From assembly GCF_020181035.1 (NCBI RefSeq), contig NZ_JAIQYY010000006.1, positions 169,182-208,898 of the forward strand: 39,717 bases of DNA. Direction: 5' to 3'. Source of the stretch: Streptomyces sp. CoH27 (GTDB lineage Bacteria; Actinomycetota; Actinomycetes; Streptomycetales; Streptomycetaceae). How positions within the stretch are numbered: the first letter of the stretch is position 1; the number at the start of each line of letters is the position of its first letter. Below are positions 1-7,043 of this stretch, piece after piece. Both the position numbers and the translations under genes were made by a program. The notes under the pieces are model-generated. The model was not told where the DNA came from. It made no database searches and was given only the letters and a program-made list of their open reading frames with translations.

Positions 1-918
1 CAGCAGCTGGTCAACGGCCTGCTCCTAGGATCCATGTACGGGCTGGTCGCCATCGGCTACACAATGGTCTACGGCATTGTCCAGCTCATCAACTTCGCCC
101 ACGGCGAGATCTTCATGACCGGCGCGTTCGGCGCGCTCACGGTCTACGCGTACATCCTTCCCGACGGCACCTCGATGTGGGTGGCGCTGCCGCTGATGCT
201 GATCGGCGCGATCGTCGTCGCCGTCACGGTCGCCGTCGGGGCGGAACGGTTCGCCTACCGCCCGCTGCGCACCGCACCCCGGCTCGCGCCCCTCATCACG
301 GCCATCGGTCTGTCGCTGGCGCTGCAGCAGGCGGTGTGGGCCTGGTACCCCGAGGCGAAGTCCGCCCGTACCTTCCCGACCATTCCGGGCGGCCCCTTCA
401 CCATCGGCAACGTCACCATCCAGACCGGTGACATCTTCCTGGTGGTCGCGGCCCCGCTCAGCATGGCGTTTCTCGCCTACTTCGTGATGCGCACCCGCAC
501 CGGCCGCGGCATGCAGGCCACCGCCCAGGATCCGGACACCGCGAAGCTGATGGGCGTCAACACCGACCGCATCATCGTGATCGCGTTCGCCCTCGGTGCC
601 GCGTTCGCCGCCGTGGGAGGGGTCGCCTACGGCCTGAAGTACGGTCAGATCGACTTCAAGATGGGCTTCCTGCTCGGCCTGAAGGCCTTCACCGCGGCCG
701 TCCTCGGCGGCATCGGCAACATCTACGGCGCCATGCTCGGCGGCCTCGTCCTCGGTGTGGCCGAGGCGCTGTCCACCGCCTACATCGCGGACATCCCCGG
801 CATGGACAAGTTCGGCAGCCAGTCCTGGGCAGACGTCTGGGCCTTCATCCTCCTCATCCTCGTACTGCTGTTCAGGCCACAGGGCCTGCTCGGCGAGCGC
901 GTCGCGGACAGGGCGTGA
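1..918 (+). CDS. livH: Branched-chain amino acid ABC transporter permease LivH (5' truncated)
   Basis: Inner-membrane permease of the LivFGHMK importer for leucine, isoleucine and valine. The reading frame is open from base 1, giving QQLVNGLLLGS before the methionine at 34, and LivH proteins start with just such a segment, so the true start lies upstream of the window. Several hydrophobic segments are visible, with the family's INFAHGEIFM motif near the start, the RTRTGRGMQATAQDPDTAKL cytoplasmic loop that contacts the ATPases, and the C-terminal FRPQGLLGERVADRA. The stop overlaps the first possible start of livM (GTG 915), so the two are translationally coupled. The substrate-binding protein LivK is not in the window and is expected upstream. 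Family assignment is secure; the exact substrate is inferred. Confidence 0.95.
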   Translation, partial: QQLVNGLLLGSMYGLVAIGYTMVYGIVQLINFAHGEIFMTGAFGALTVYAYILPDGTSMWVALPLMLIGAIVVAVTVAVGAERFAYRPLRTAPRLAPLITAIGLSLALQQAVWAWYPEAKSARTFPTIPGGPFTIGNVTIQTGDIFLVVAAPLSMAFLAYFVMRTRTGRGMQATAQDPDTAKLMGVNTDRIIVIAFALGAAFAAVGGVAYGLKYGQIDFKMGFLLGLKAFTAAVLGGIGNIYGAMLGGLVLGVAEALSTAYIADIPGMDKFGSQSWADVWAFILLILVLLFRPQGLLGERVADRA

Positions 919-923
919 CAGCG

Positions 924-2774
924 ATGACCACACAGACCACACCGTCCGAGTCCCCCGAGTCCCCCGAGACCACGGAGACTTCGAGCACCCCGGCGGCCGC
1001 CCCGGCCGGCCTGATCCCGCTGCCGGCCCCGCTCGGCCGAGCCCTCGCCACCGGCGGCGGCGCCCTCGCGATCGTCTCCACGTTCATGTCCTGGACCTGG
1101 ACCACCGACTTCCCCGGCGACCTCACCGTCTACGGCTACCCGGGCGGCCTTCAGGTCCTCGTGCTGATCGGCGGCATCCTCACCGTCCTGTTCGGCCTCG
1201 CCTCCTACGGCGTCAAGGGCCTCGACCGGCTGACGCCCGGCAGCGCCGACGCCGCCCTGAAGATGGCCGCGCTCGCCGCCTTCGGCACCGCCTGGTACAC
1301 CGTCATCGCCATCAGCGTGGAGCTCGGCGGCCTGGTGAACCTGGACCCCGGCGGCTTCGTCGTCGCGGTCGCCACGCTGCTCGCGCTGCTCGGCGCGCTG
1401 GCCCAGCCGTTCACGCGGCCGGAGCCGGACCCGGTCGACCCGGACGACGCCGGCTGGGAGCTGTTCAAGCACAAAGCCCGGCAGAACTGGAGCACGTTCC
1501 GCGCGGCCTTCGCCTCCGAGACCCCGGCTCCGGCCCGCCCGCTGCCGTCCTGGGCCGAGATCCTCGTCATCGTCGCCGTCATGGCCGTGGGTCTGATCGT
1601 CTTCAGCTACGGCGTCGGCACGCCGTACGACGAACTGTTCGTCGGCTTCCTGATCACCGCCGGCTTCGGTTTCGCCGCGGCCGCCAAGGCCGGGCTCGTG
1701 GCGCGTGTCTCGGCGCTCACCGCGAAGCACCGGAACATCACCATGACCGGCGCCTTCGTCGCGGCCGCGGCCTTCCCGTTCACCCAGACCAACGACCAGT
1801 ACGCGACGATCGGCGTCTATATCCTGATCTTCGCGACCGTCGCCCTCGGCCTGAACATCGTCGTCGGCCTCGCCGGCCTGCTCGACCTCGGTTACGTCGC
1901 CTTCCTCGGCGTCGGCGCCTACACCGCGGCCCTGGTCTCCGGCTCGCCGTCCTCGCCGCTGCACGTGCACTGGCCGTTCTGGGCCTCGGCGCTGCTCGGC
2001 GCGGTGGTCGCCATGATCTTCGGCGTCATCATCGGCGCCCCGACCCTGCGGCTGCGCGGCGACTACCTGGCCATCGTGACGCTCGGCTTCGGTGAGATCT
2101 TCCGGATCACCGTGCTCAACATGGACGGCACCTCGGGCCCGGACGTCACCAACGGCTCCAACGGCATCTCGTCGATCCCGAACCTGAACATCCTCGGCTT
2201 CGACTTCGGCGCACAGCACCAGATCCTCGGCACCACCATCGGCCGGTTCGCCAACTACCTGCTGCTGATGCTGATCATCACGCTCATCGTGGTCGTCGTG
2301 TTCCGGCGCAGCAGCGAGTCCCGCATCGGCCGCGCCTGGGTCGCCATCCGCGAGGACGAGACCGCCGCGCTCGCCATGGGCATCAACGGCTTCCGGGTCA
2401 AGCTCATCGCCTTCGCCCTGGGCGCCTGCCTCGCCGGTCTCTCCGGCTCCGTCCAGGCCCACGTCACCTACACGGTGACCCCGGAGCAGTACCAGTTCGC
2501 CTACGCCGTACCGCCCAACTCGGCCTTCCTGCTGGCCGCGGTGGTCCTCGGCGGCATGGGCACCATCTCCGGTCCGCTGGTCGGCGCGTCCCTGCTGTAC
2601 CTGATCCCGGCCAAGCTCCAGTTCCTGGGCGACTACCAGCTCTTCGCCTTCGGCGTCACCCTCATCCTGCTGATGCGCTTCCGCCCGGAGGGCCTCATCC
2701 CCAACCGGCGCCGTCAGCTCGAATTCCACGAGGACGCCGAAGCTCCCGCCGTCCTCAGCAAGGCAGGGGTCTGA
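924..2774 (+). CDS. livM: Branched-chain amino acid ABC transporter permease LivM with long N-terminal extension
   Basis: Second permease of the Liv importer. The recognisable LivM domain runs from about residue 290 to 600: a hydrophobic block with LNIVVGLAGLLDLGYVAFLG, then RLRGDYLAIVTLGFGEI, the loop RAWVAIREDETAALAMGIN and a terminal MRFRPEGLIPNRR. Usual LivM proteins have about 320-420 residues; this one has 616. The extra roughly 265 N-terminal residues begin with a Ser/Pro/Thr/Glu-rich stretch (residues 5-30), continue with about four hydrophobic segments (near 41-58, 76-96, 113-134, 145-161), and then a charged linker (165-207). ATG 924 was chosen; GTG 915, overlapping the livH stop, is an alternative. 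A 9-bp perfect duplication (947-964) lies in the Ser/Pro part. Confidence 0.93.
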   Translation: MTTQTTPSESPESPETTETSSTPAAAPAGLIPLPAPLGRALATGGGALAIVSTFMSWTWTTDFPGDLTVYGYPGGLQVLVLIGGILTVLFGLASYGVKGLDRLTPGSADAALKMAALAAFGTAWYTVIAISVELGGLVNLDPGGFVVAVATLLALLGALAQPFTRPEPDPVDPDDAGWELFKHKARQNWSTFRAAFASETPAPARPLPSWAEILVIVAVMAVGLIVFSYGVGTPYDELFVGFLITAGFGFAAAAKAGLVARVSALTAKHRNITMTGAFVAAAAFPFTQTNDQYATIGVYILIFATVALGLNIVVGLAGLLDLGYVAFLGVGAYTAALVSGSPSSPLHVHWPFWASALLGAVVAMIFGVIIGAPTLRLRGDYLAIVTLGFGEIFRITVLNMDGTSGPDVTNGSNGISSIPNLNILGFDFGAQHQILGTTIGRFANYLLLMLIITLIVVVVFRRSSESRIGRAWVAIREDETAALAMGINGFRVKLIAFALGACLAGLSGSVQAHVTYTVTPEQYQFAYAVPPNSAFLLAAVVLGGMGTISGPLVGASLLYLIPAKLQFLGDYQLFAFGVTLILLMRFRPEGLIPNRRRQLEFHEDAEAPAVLSKAGV

Positions 2775-2779
2775 CCACG

Positions 2780-3691
2780 ATGACCACCGACACCACCACC
2801 CAGGACGCCGCCCCCGGCGCCGCCGCCTCCGGCGAGACCGTCCTCGACGCCCGCGGCGTGACCATGCGCTTCGGCGGCCTGACCGCCGTACGGGGTGTGG
2901 ACCTGACCGTCAACAGCGGCGAGATCGTCGGCCTGATCGGCCCCAACGGCGCCGGCAAGACGACCTTCTTCAACTGCCTGACCGGCCTGTACGTCCCCAC
3001 CGAGGGCGAGGTCCGCTACAAGGGCCAGGTGCTGCCGCCGAAGTCCTTCAAGGTCACCGCGGCCGGCATCGCCCGCACCTTCCAGAACATCCGGCTGTTC
3101 GCGAACATGACGGTCCTGGAGAACGTCCTCGTCGGCCGGCACACCCGCACCAAGGAGGGCCTGTGGTCGGCGCTGCTGCGCGGCCCGGGCTTCCACCGTG
3201 CCGAGGCCGCCTCCCGCGCACGGGCCATGGAGCTGCTGCAGTTCGTGGGCCTGGAGCACAAGGCCGAGCACCTCGCCCGCAACCTCCCCTACGGTGAGCA
3301 GCGCAAGCTGGAGATCGCCCGCGCGCTCGCCAGCGAGCCCGGACTTCTGCTGCTCGACGAGCCGACGGCCGGCATGAACCCGCAGGAGACCCGGGCCACC
3401 GAGGAACTGGTCTTCGCCATCCGGGACAAGGGCATCGCCGTCCTCGTCATCGAGCACGACATGCGGTTCATCTTCAACCTCTGCGACCGGGTGGCCGTCC
3501 TGGTGCAGGGCGAGAAGCTGATCGAGGGCGACAGCGCGACCGTCCAGGGCGACGAGCGAGTGATCGCGGCCTACCTCGGCGAACCCTTCGAGAACGCGCC
3601 CGGTGACGAAGAGGTGGCCGAGGTCGAGGCCGCCGAGGCACACGCCGAGGCCACCACGGATGCCGCGTCCGGCAAGGAGAACGACCGATGA
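2780..3691 (+). CDS. livG: Branched-chain amino acid ABC transporter ATP-binding protein LivG
   Basis: One of the two cytoplasmic ATPases that energise the Liv importer. Walker A GPNGAGKTT lies at residues 54-62, the LivG-type signature reads LPYGEQRKLEIARAL, Walker B is LLLLDEPTAG followed by MNPQE, and the switch histidine is in VIEHDM. The core ends near residue 265 with AAYLGEPF. A further 35 residues are acidic and alanine-rich, look disordered and are not needed for the fold. It starts 5 bp after livM and overlaps livF by 4 bp (ATGA), indicating one operon. Length 303 aa against about 255 for the enteric protein, explained by both terminal extensions. Confidence 0.95.
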   Translation: MTTDTTTQDAAPGAAASGETVLDARGVTMRFGGLTAVRGVDLTVNSGEIVGLIGPNGAGKTTFFNCLTGLYVPTEGEVRYKGQVLPPKSFKVTAAGIARTFQNIRLFANMTVLENVLVGRHTRTKEGLWSALLRGPGFHRAEAASRARAMELLQFVGLEHKAEHLARNLPYGEQRKLEIARALASEPGLLLLDEPTAGMNPQETRATEELVFAIRDKGIAVLVIEHDMRFIFNLCDRVAVLVQGEKLIEGDSATVQGDERVIAAYLGEPFENAPGDEEVAEVEAAEAHAEATTDAASGKENDR

Positions 3692-4404
3692 CCGCACTGC
3701 TCGAAGTCGAGGACCTCAGGGTCGCCTACGGCAAGATCGAAGCCGTCAAGGGCATCTCCTTCACGGTCGAGGCCGGTCAGGTGGTCACCCTCATCGGCAC
3801 CAACGGCGCCGGCAAGACCACGACGCTGCGCACACTGTCCGGTCTGCTGAAGCCGGTCGGCGGGCAGATCCGGTTCAACGGCAAGTCGCTGAAGAAGGTC
3901 CCGGCCCACCAGATCGTTTCCCTCGGCCTCGCCCACTCCCCCGAGGGGCGGCACATCTTCCCGCGCATGACCATCGAGGACAATCTGCGCCTCGGCGCGT
4001 TCCTGCGCAGCGACAAGGCGGGCATCGAGAGGGACATCCAGCGCGCCTACGAGCTCTTCCCCATCCTCGGGGAGCGCAGGAAGCAGGCCGCGGGCACCCT
4101 CTCCGGCGGTGAGCAGCAGATGCTGGCGATGGGCAGGGCGCTGATGTCCCAGCCGAAGCTGCTGATGCTGGACGAGCCGTCGATGGGTCTGTCGCCGATC
4201 ATGATGCAGAAGATCATGGCGACCATCGCCGAGCTGAAGGCCCAGGGCACGACGATCCTGCTGGTCGAGCAGAACGCCCAGGCGGCCCTGTCGCTGGCCG
4301 ACCAGGGGCATGTGATGGAGGTCGGGACGATCGTCCTGTCGGGCACCGGCCAGGACCTGCTGCACGACGAGTCGGTACGGAAGGCGTATCTCGGCGAGGA
4401 CTGA
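3688..4404 (+). CDS. livF: Branched-chain amino acid ABC transporter ATP-binding protein LivF
   Basis: Second ATPase of the Liv importer and last gene of the operon. Walker A is GTNGAGKTTT (about residues 37-46), the signature is LSGGEQQMLAMGRAL, Walker B is LLMLDEPSMGLSP and the H-loop position is Gln in LVEQNAQ, which is typical of LivF and contrasts with the His in LivG. Length 238 aa is normal for the family. The start overlaps the livG stop (ATGA). The last codons and stop are part of a perfect 21-bp tandem duplication, so a second copy of the stop context lies just downstream. Confidence 0.96.
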   Translation: MTALLEVEDLRVAYGKIEAVKGISFTVEAGQVVTLIGTNGAGKTTTLRTLSGLLKPVGGQIRFNGKSLKKVPAHQIVSLGLAHSPEGRHIFPRMTIEDNLRLGAFLRSDKAGIERDIQRAYELFPILGERRKQAAGTLSGGEQQMLAMGRALMSQPKLLMLDEPSMGLSPIMMQKIMATIAELKAQGTTILLVEQNAQAALSLADQGHVMEVGTIVLSGTGQDLLHDESVRKAYLGED

Positions 4405-4430
4405 TCGTCTCTCGGCGAGGACTGATCGTC
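4389..4430 (+). repeat. Perfect 21-bp tandem duplication over the livF stop codon
   Basis: Copies at 4389-4409 and 4410-4430 are identical over all 21 bases. The first contains the last codons and the TGA of livF; the second lies wholly in the spacer before the terminator. It looks like a recent replication slippage event and does not alter the protein. Confidence 0.95.
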
Positions 4431-4437
4431 GTGCACG

Positions 4438-4476
4438 ACGAGGCCCGCACCCCGAAGCAGGGGGCGCGGGCCTCGT
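4438..4476. terminator. Bidirectional terminator between livF and the ANTAR regulator gene
   Basis: Perfect 11-bp arms (4438-4448 and 4466-4476) flank a loop that can itself pair CCCC with GGGG. The hairpin sits between convergent genes, 33 bp after the livF stop and 15 bp beyond the end of the regulator gene. There is no strong T-run, as is common for Streptomyces terminators. Confidence 0.75.
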
Positions 4477-4491
4477 GGTGCGAGAGGGGGC

Positions 4492-5148
4492 TCAGCCCTT
4501 CTTGCCGGCCTTCTTCTCCTCGCTGTCCGCGATGACCGCCTCGGCGACCTGCTGCATCGACATGCGGCGGTCCATGGACGTCTTCTGGATCCAGCGGAAC
4601 GCGGCCGGCTCGGTCAGGCCGTACTCGGTCTGGAGGATGGACTTCGCGCGGTCGACCAGCTTGCGGGTCTCCAGGCGCTGGGTGAGGTCGGCGACCTCCT
4701 TCTCCAGCTGCTTCAGCTCGGTGAAGCGGGAGACGGCCATCTCGATCGCCGGGACGACGTCGCTCTTGCTGAACGGCTTCACCAGGTACGCCATCGCACC
4801 GGCGTCCCGGGCGCGCTCCACGAGGTCGCGCTGGGAGAAGGCGGTGAGCATCAGGACCGGCGCGATGGACTCCTCGGCGATCTTCTCGGCCGCGGAGATG
4901 CCGTCCAGCTTGGGCATCTTCACGTCCATGATGACCAGGTCCGGCTGGTGCTCGCGGGCCAGCTCGACGGCCTGCTCGCCGTCCCCGGCCTCGCCGACGA
5001 CCGTGTACCCCTCTTCTTCCAGCATCTCCTTCAGGTCGAGCCGGATCAGGGCCTCGTCCTCGGCGATGACGACACGGGTCGTCAGCGGAGGCACGTGCGA
5101 CTTGTCGTCGTCGGGCGCGTCTACGGGCTGGGGCGACTCGGCGGTCAC
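4492..5148 (-). CDS. ANTAR-domain response regulator
   Basis: Response regulator of a two-component pathway whose output binds RNA rather than DNA. The receiver domain (about 24-140) has the acidic pocket E30-D31, phospho-acceptor D75 in VIMDVKMP, T102 in LTAF and K124 in LVKPF. A coiled-coil-like helix (about 140-165) leads to an ANTAR domain (about 150-210), the three-helix fold that binds paired stem-loops and prevents termination. Length 218 aa is typical for actinobacterial proteins of this kind, such as M. tuberculosis PdtaR (Rv1626). GTG 5148 was chosen because GAGGAG lies just upstream. No partner histidine kinase is in the window. Its position beside pyruvate kinase is as I recall for S. 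coelicolor; the RNA targets are unknown. Confidence 0.93.
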   Translation of the reverse strand: MTAESPQPVDAPDDDKSHVPPLTTRVVIAEDEALIRLDLKEMLEEEGYTVVGEAGDGEQAVELAREHQPDLVIMDVKMPKLDGISAAEKIAEESIAPVLMLTAFSQRDLVERARDAGAMAYLVKPFSKSDVVPAIEMAVSRFTELKQLEKEVADLTQRLETRKLVDRAKSILQTEYGLTEPAAFRWIQKTSMDRRMSMQQVAEAVIADSEEKKAGKKG

Positions 5149-5178
5149 GGGGGCTCCTCGTTCAGGGCAGGGGTACTG

Positions 5179-5209
5179 CTGACAAGAGCCTACCTAGCTA
5201 CGGTATGGT
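5179..5209 (+). promoter_or_regulatory. Possible promoter for the tRNA gene
   Basis: CTGACA (5179-5184) and TATGGT (5204-5209) resemble -35 and -10 hexamers with a 19-bp spacer, a little longer than ideal. They lie about 40 bp upstream of the tRNA 5' end. Weak evidence, based on position and partial consensus only. Confidence 0.3.
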
Positions 5210-5248
5210 GGACGCGCGGAGGGTCGGGGGAAACCTTGGATTCTGCGA

Positions 5249-5323
5249 GCCCCGGTAGCCCAATTGGCAGCAGGCAACGGATTCAAAACCCGTACAGTGT
5301 CGGTTCGAGTCCGACCCGGGGCA
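5249..5323 (+). tRNA. tRNA with CAA anticodon (predicted Leu, but short variable loop)
   Basis: The cloverleaf folds well: acceptor 5249-5255 with 5316-5322 (GCCCCGG/CCGGGGC), T-arm 5299-5315 with perfect 5-bp stem and loop TTCGAGT, and D-arm 5258-5275 with GG in the loop. The anticodon stem 5277-5281/5289-5293 has one A-C mismatch next to the loop TTCAAAA. The anticodon is 5284-5286, CAA, which reads the leucine codon UUG, and the discriminator base is A5323, as leucine tRNAs need. Leucine tRNAs normally have a long variable arm; here only five bases (5294-5298) separate the stems, giving a class I size of 75 nt. CCA is not encoded. A 10-bp direct repeat (5234-5243, 5329-5338) flanks the gene. 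Confidence 0.8.
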
Positions 5324-5355
5324 CTTTTCCTTGGATTCCAAGGTCGGCAATCGGC

Positions 5356-5383
5356 AAGGCCCCTCCGGTGAGAGGGGCCTTTT
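5356..5383. terminator. Strong hairpin terminator shared by the tRNA and pyk
   Basis: Perfect 10-bp arms AAGGCCCCTC (5356-5365) and GAGGGGCCTT (5372-5381) with a 6-nt loop, T-run on the + strand (5380-5383) and A-run at the other side for the - strand. It serves the tRNA (+) and pyk (-), whose stop lies at 5385-5387. Confidence 0.85.
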
Positions 5384-5384
5384 C

Positions 5385-6824
5385 TCATCCCCTGGGACTG
5401 TCGTCCTCGCCGATGTGGTGGACCCGGACCATGTTGGTCGAGCCGGAGACCCCGGGCGGGGAGCCGGCCGTGATCACCACGATGTCACCCTTCCGGCAGC
5501 GGCCGTATTTCAGCAGCAGCTCGTCCACCTGGTCGACCATGGCGTCGGTGGAGTCGACGTGCGGGCCGAGGAAGGTCTCCGCGCCCCAGGTGAGGCTGAG
5601 CTGGGAGCGGGTGGCGGGTTCCGGGGTGAAGGCCAGCAGGGGGATCGGGGAGCGGTAGCGGGACAGACGGCGCGCCGTGTCTCCCGACTGGGTGAACGCC
5701 ACCAGGAACTTCGCGCCCAGGAAGTCACCCATCTCCGCCGCCGCGCGGGCGACCGCGCCGCCCTGGGTACGCGGTTTGTTGCTCTCGGTCAGCGGCGGCA
5801 GGCCCGCCGCGAGCATGTCGTGCTCGGCCGCCTCGACGATCTTCGCCATGGTGCGCACGGTCTCGATCGGGTACTTGCCGACGCTGGTCTCGCCGGAGAG
5901 CATCACCGCGTCCGTGCCGTCGAGGACCGCGTTGGCCACGTCGGAGGCCTCGGCACGGGTCGGGCGGGAGTTGTCGATCATCGAGTCGAGCATCTGGGTG
6001 GCGACGATGACCGGCTTGGCGTTGCGCCGGGCGAGCTTGACCGCGCGCTTCTGCACGATCGGCACCCGCTCCAGCGGCATCTCCACGCCCAGGTCGCCGC
6101 GGGCCACCATGATCCCGTCGAAGGCGGCCACGATGCCGTCGAGGTTCGCCACGGCCTGCGGCTTCTCGACCTTGGCGATCACCGGCAGCCGGCGCCCCTC
6201 CTCGGCCATGATCCGGTGCACGTCCTTGGCGTCGTCGCCGCTGCGCACGAAGGACAGGGCGATGACGTCGAAGCCGGTGCGCAGCGCCCAGCGCAGGTCG
6301 TCCTGGTCCTTCTCGGAGAGGGCGGGGACGGAGACGGCGACGCCGGGCAGGTTCAGGCCCTTGTGGTCGGAGACCATGCCGCCCTCGACCACCCGGGTGT
6401 GCACGCGGGGGCCGTCGACGGCGGTGACCTCCAGGCAGACCTTGCCGTCGTCCACGAGGACGCGTTCGCCGGGGGTGACGTCGGCGGCGAGCCCGGCGTA
6501 GGTGGTGCCGCACCGGTGGCGGTCGCCGGCGACCCCCTCCTCGACGGTGATGGTGAACTCGTCGCCGCGTTCAAGGAGTACGGGGCCTTCGTCGAAGTGG
6601 CCGAGCCGGATCTTCGGGCCTTGAAGGTCGGCGAGAACGCCGACGCTGCGGCCGGTTTCGTCGGCCGCCTTTCGCACGCGTCGGTAGCGCTCCTCGTGCT
6701 CGGCGTGTGTGCCGTGGCTGAGGTTGAAGCGGGCGACGTCCATCCCGGCCTCGACCAGTGCCTTGATCTGGTCGTACGAGTCGGTGGCGGGCCCCAGAGT
6801 ACAGACGATCTTTGCTCGGCGCAT
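5385..6824 (-). CDS. pyk: Pyruvate kinase
   Basis: Last step of glycolysis: phosphoenolpyruvate + ADP to pyruvate + ATP, cytosolic. The protein starts MRRAKIVCTLGPAT, with substrate-binding Arg in VARFNLSHG, the B domain cap (about 70-170), the active-site signature containing VIAKVEKPQAVANLDGI, metal-ligand region MVARGDLGVEMP, the motif ATQMLDSMI and a C-terminal allosteric domain ending VSGSTNMVRVHHI. Length 479 aa is normal. Streptomyces usually carry two pyruvate kinases; by position this should be the one called pyk2 in S. coelicolor. No strong Shine-Dalgarno precedes the ATG. A near-perfect inverted repeat (6878-6904) lies about 55-80 bp upstream in the divergent region with the nucleotidase gene. 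Confidence 0.97.
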   Translation of the reverse strand: MRRAKIVCTLGPATDSYDQIKALVEAGMDVARFNLSHGTHAEHEERYRRVRKAADETGRSVGVLADLQGPKIRLGHFDEGPVLLERGDEFTITVEEGVAGDRHRCGTTYAGLAADVTPGERVLVDDGKVCLEVTAVDGPRVHTRVVEGGMVSDHKGLNLPGVAVSVPALSEKDQDDLRWALRTGFDVIALSFVRSGDDAKDVHRIMAEEGRRLPVIAKVEKPQAVANLDGIVAAFDGIMVARGDLGVEMPLERVPIVQKRAVKLARRNAKPVIVATQMLDSMIDNSRPTRAEASDVANAVLDGTDAVMLSGETSVGKYPIETVRTMAKIVEAAEHDMLAAGLPPLTESNKPRTQGGAVARAAAEMGDFLGAKFLVAFTQSGDTARRLSRYRSPIPLLAFTPEPATRSQLSLTWGAETFLGPHVDSTDAMVDQVDELLLKYGRCRKGDIVVITAGSPPGVSGSTNMVRVHHIGEDDSPRG

Positions 6825-6877
6825 ACGTCGAGCCTAGGCCTTACCGGCGGGTAGACAATCGGCCGCACATGACCACT

Positions 6878-6904
6878 CAACAACCTTTGAGCAAAGGGTT
6901 GTTG
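6878..6904. promoter_or_regulatory. Inverted repeat in the pyk / nucleotidase divergent region
   Basis: CAACAACC-TTTG (6878-6889) mirrors CAAAGGGTTGTTG (6892-6904) with one extra base in the right arm and 2 bases between. It lies between two divergent genes, so an operator is more likely than a terminator. TTGACA at 6902-6907 overlaps its right edge and could be a -35 element for the nucleotidase gene, but no clear -10 follows. No known regulator consensus was recognised. Confidence 0.45.
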
Positions 6905-7043
6905 ACAAGTGTTGAAGTGTGCGACCACTCGCTCCGATGAGCGAATTTCCGCCCCCTGGAGGCTGGCATATCGGGTCATGTTCAGGTCAGAATCTACGCG
7001 CGTCGTTGACCCTTCCTCGACCGTTCCCTCAGGAGATCATGAG

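Noticed and set aside
25..942. Long - strand reading frames opposite livHM and other + strand genes
   Set aside because: They lie antisense to well-recognised genes, have low-complexity Arg/Gly/Asp/His-rich composition and no family features; they are normal shadows of high-GC codon use.
6973..7005. Possible PhoP box (GTTCA direct repeats) before the nucleotidase gene
   Set aside because: Only one GTTCAGG-like unit is seen; the 11-bp direct repeat pattern is not present.
6909..7043. An N-terminal extension of the nucleotidase
   Set aside because: It would bury the twin-arginine signal peptide; ATG 7044 has a good ribosome site.
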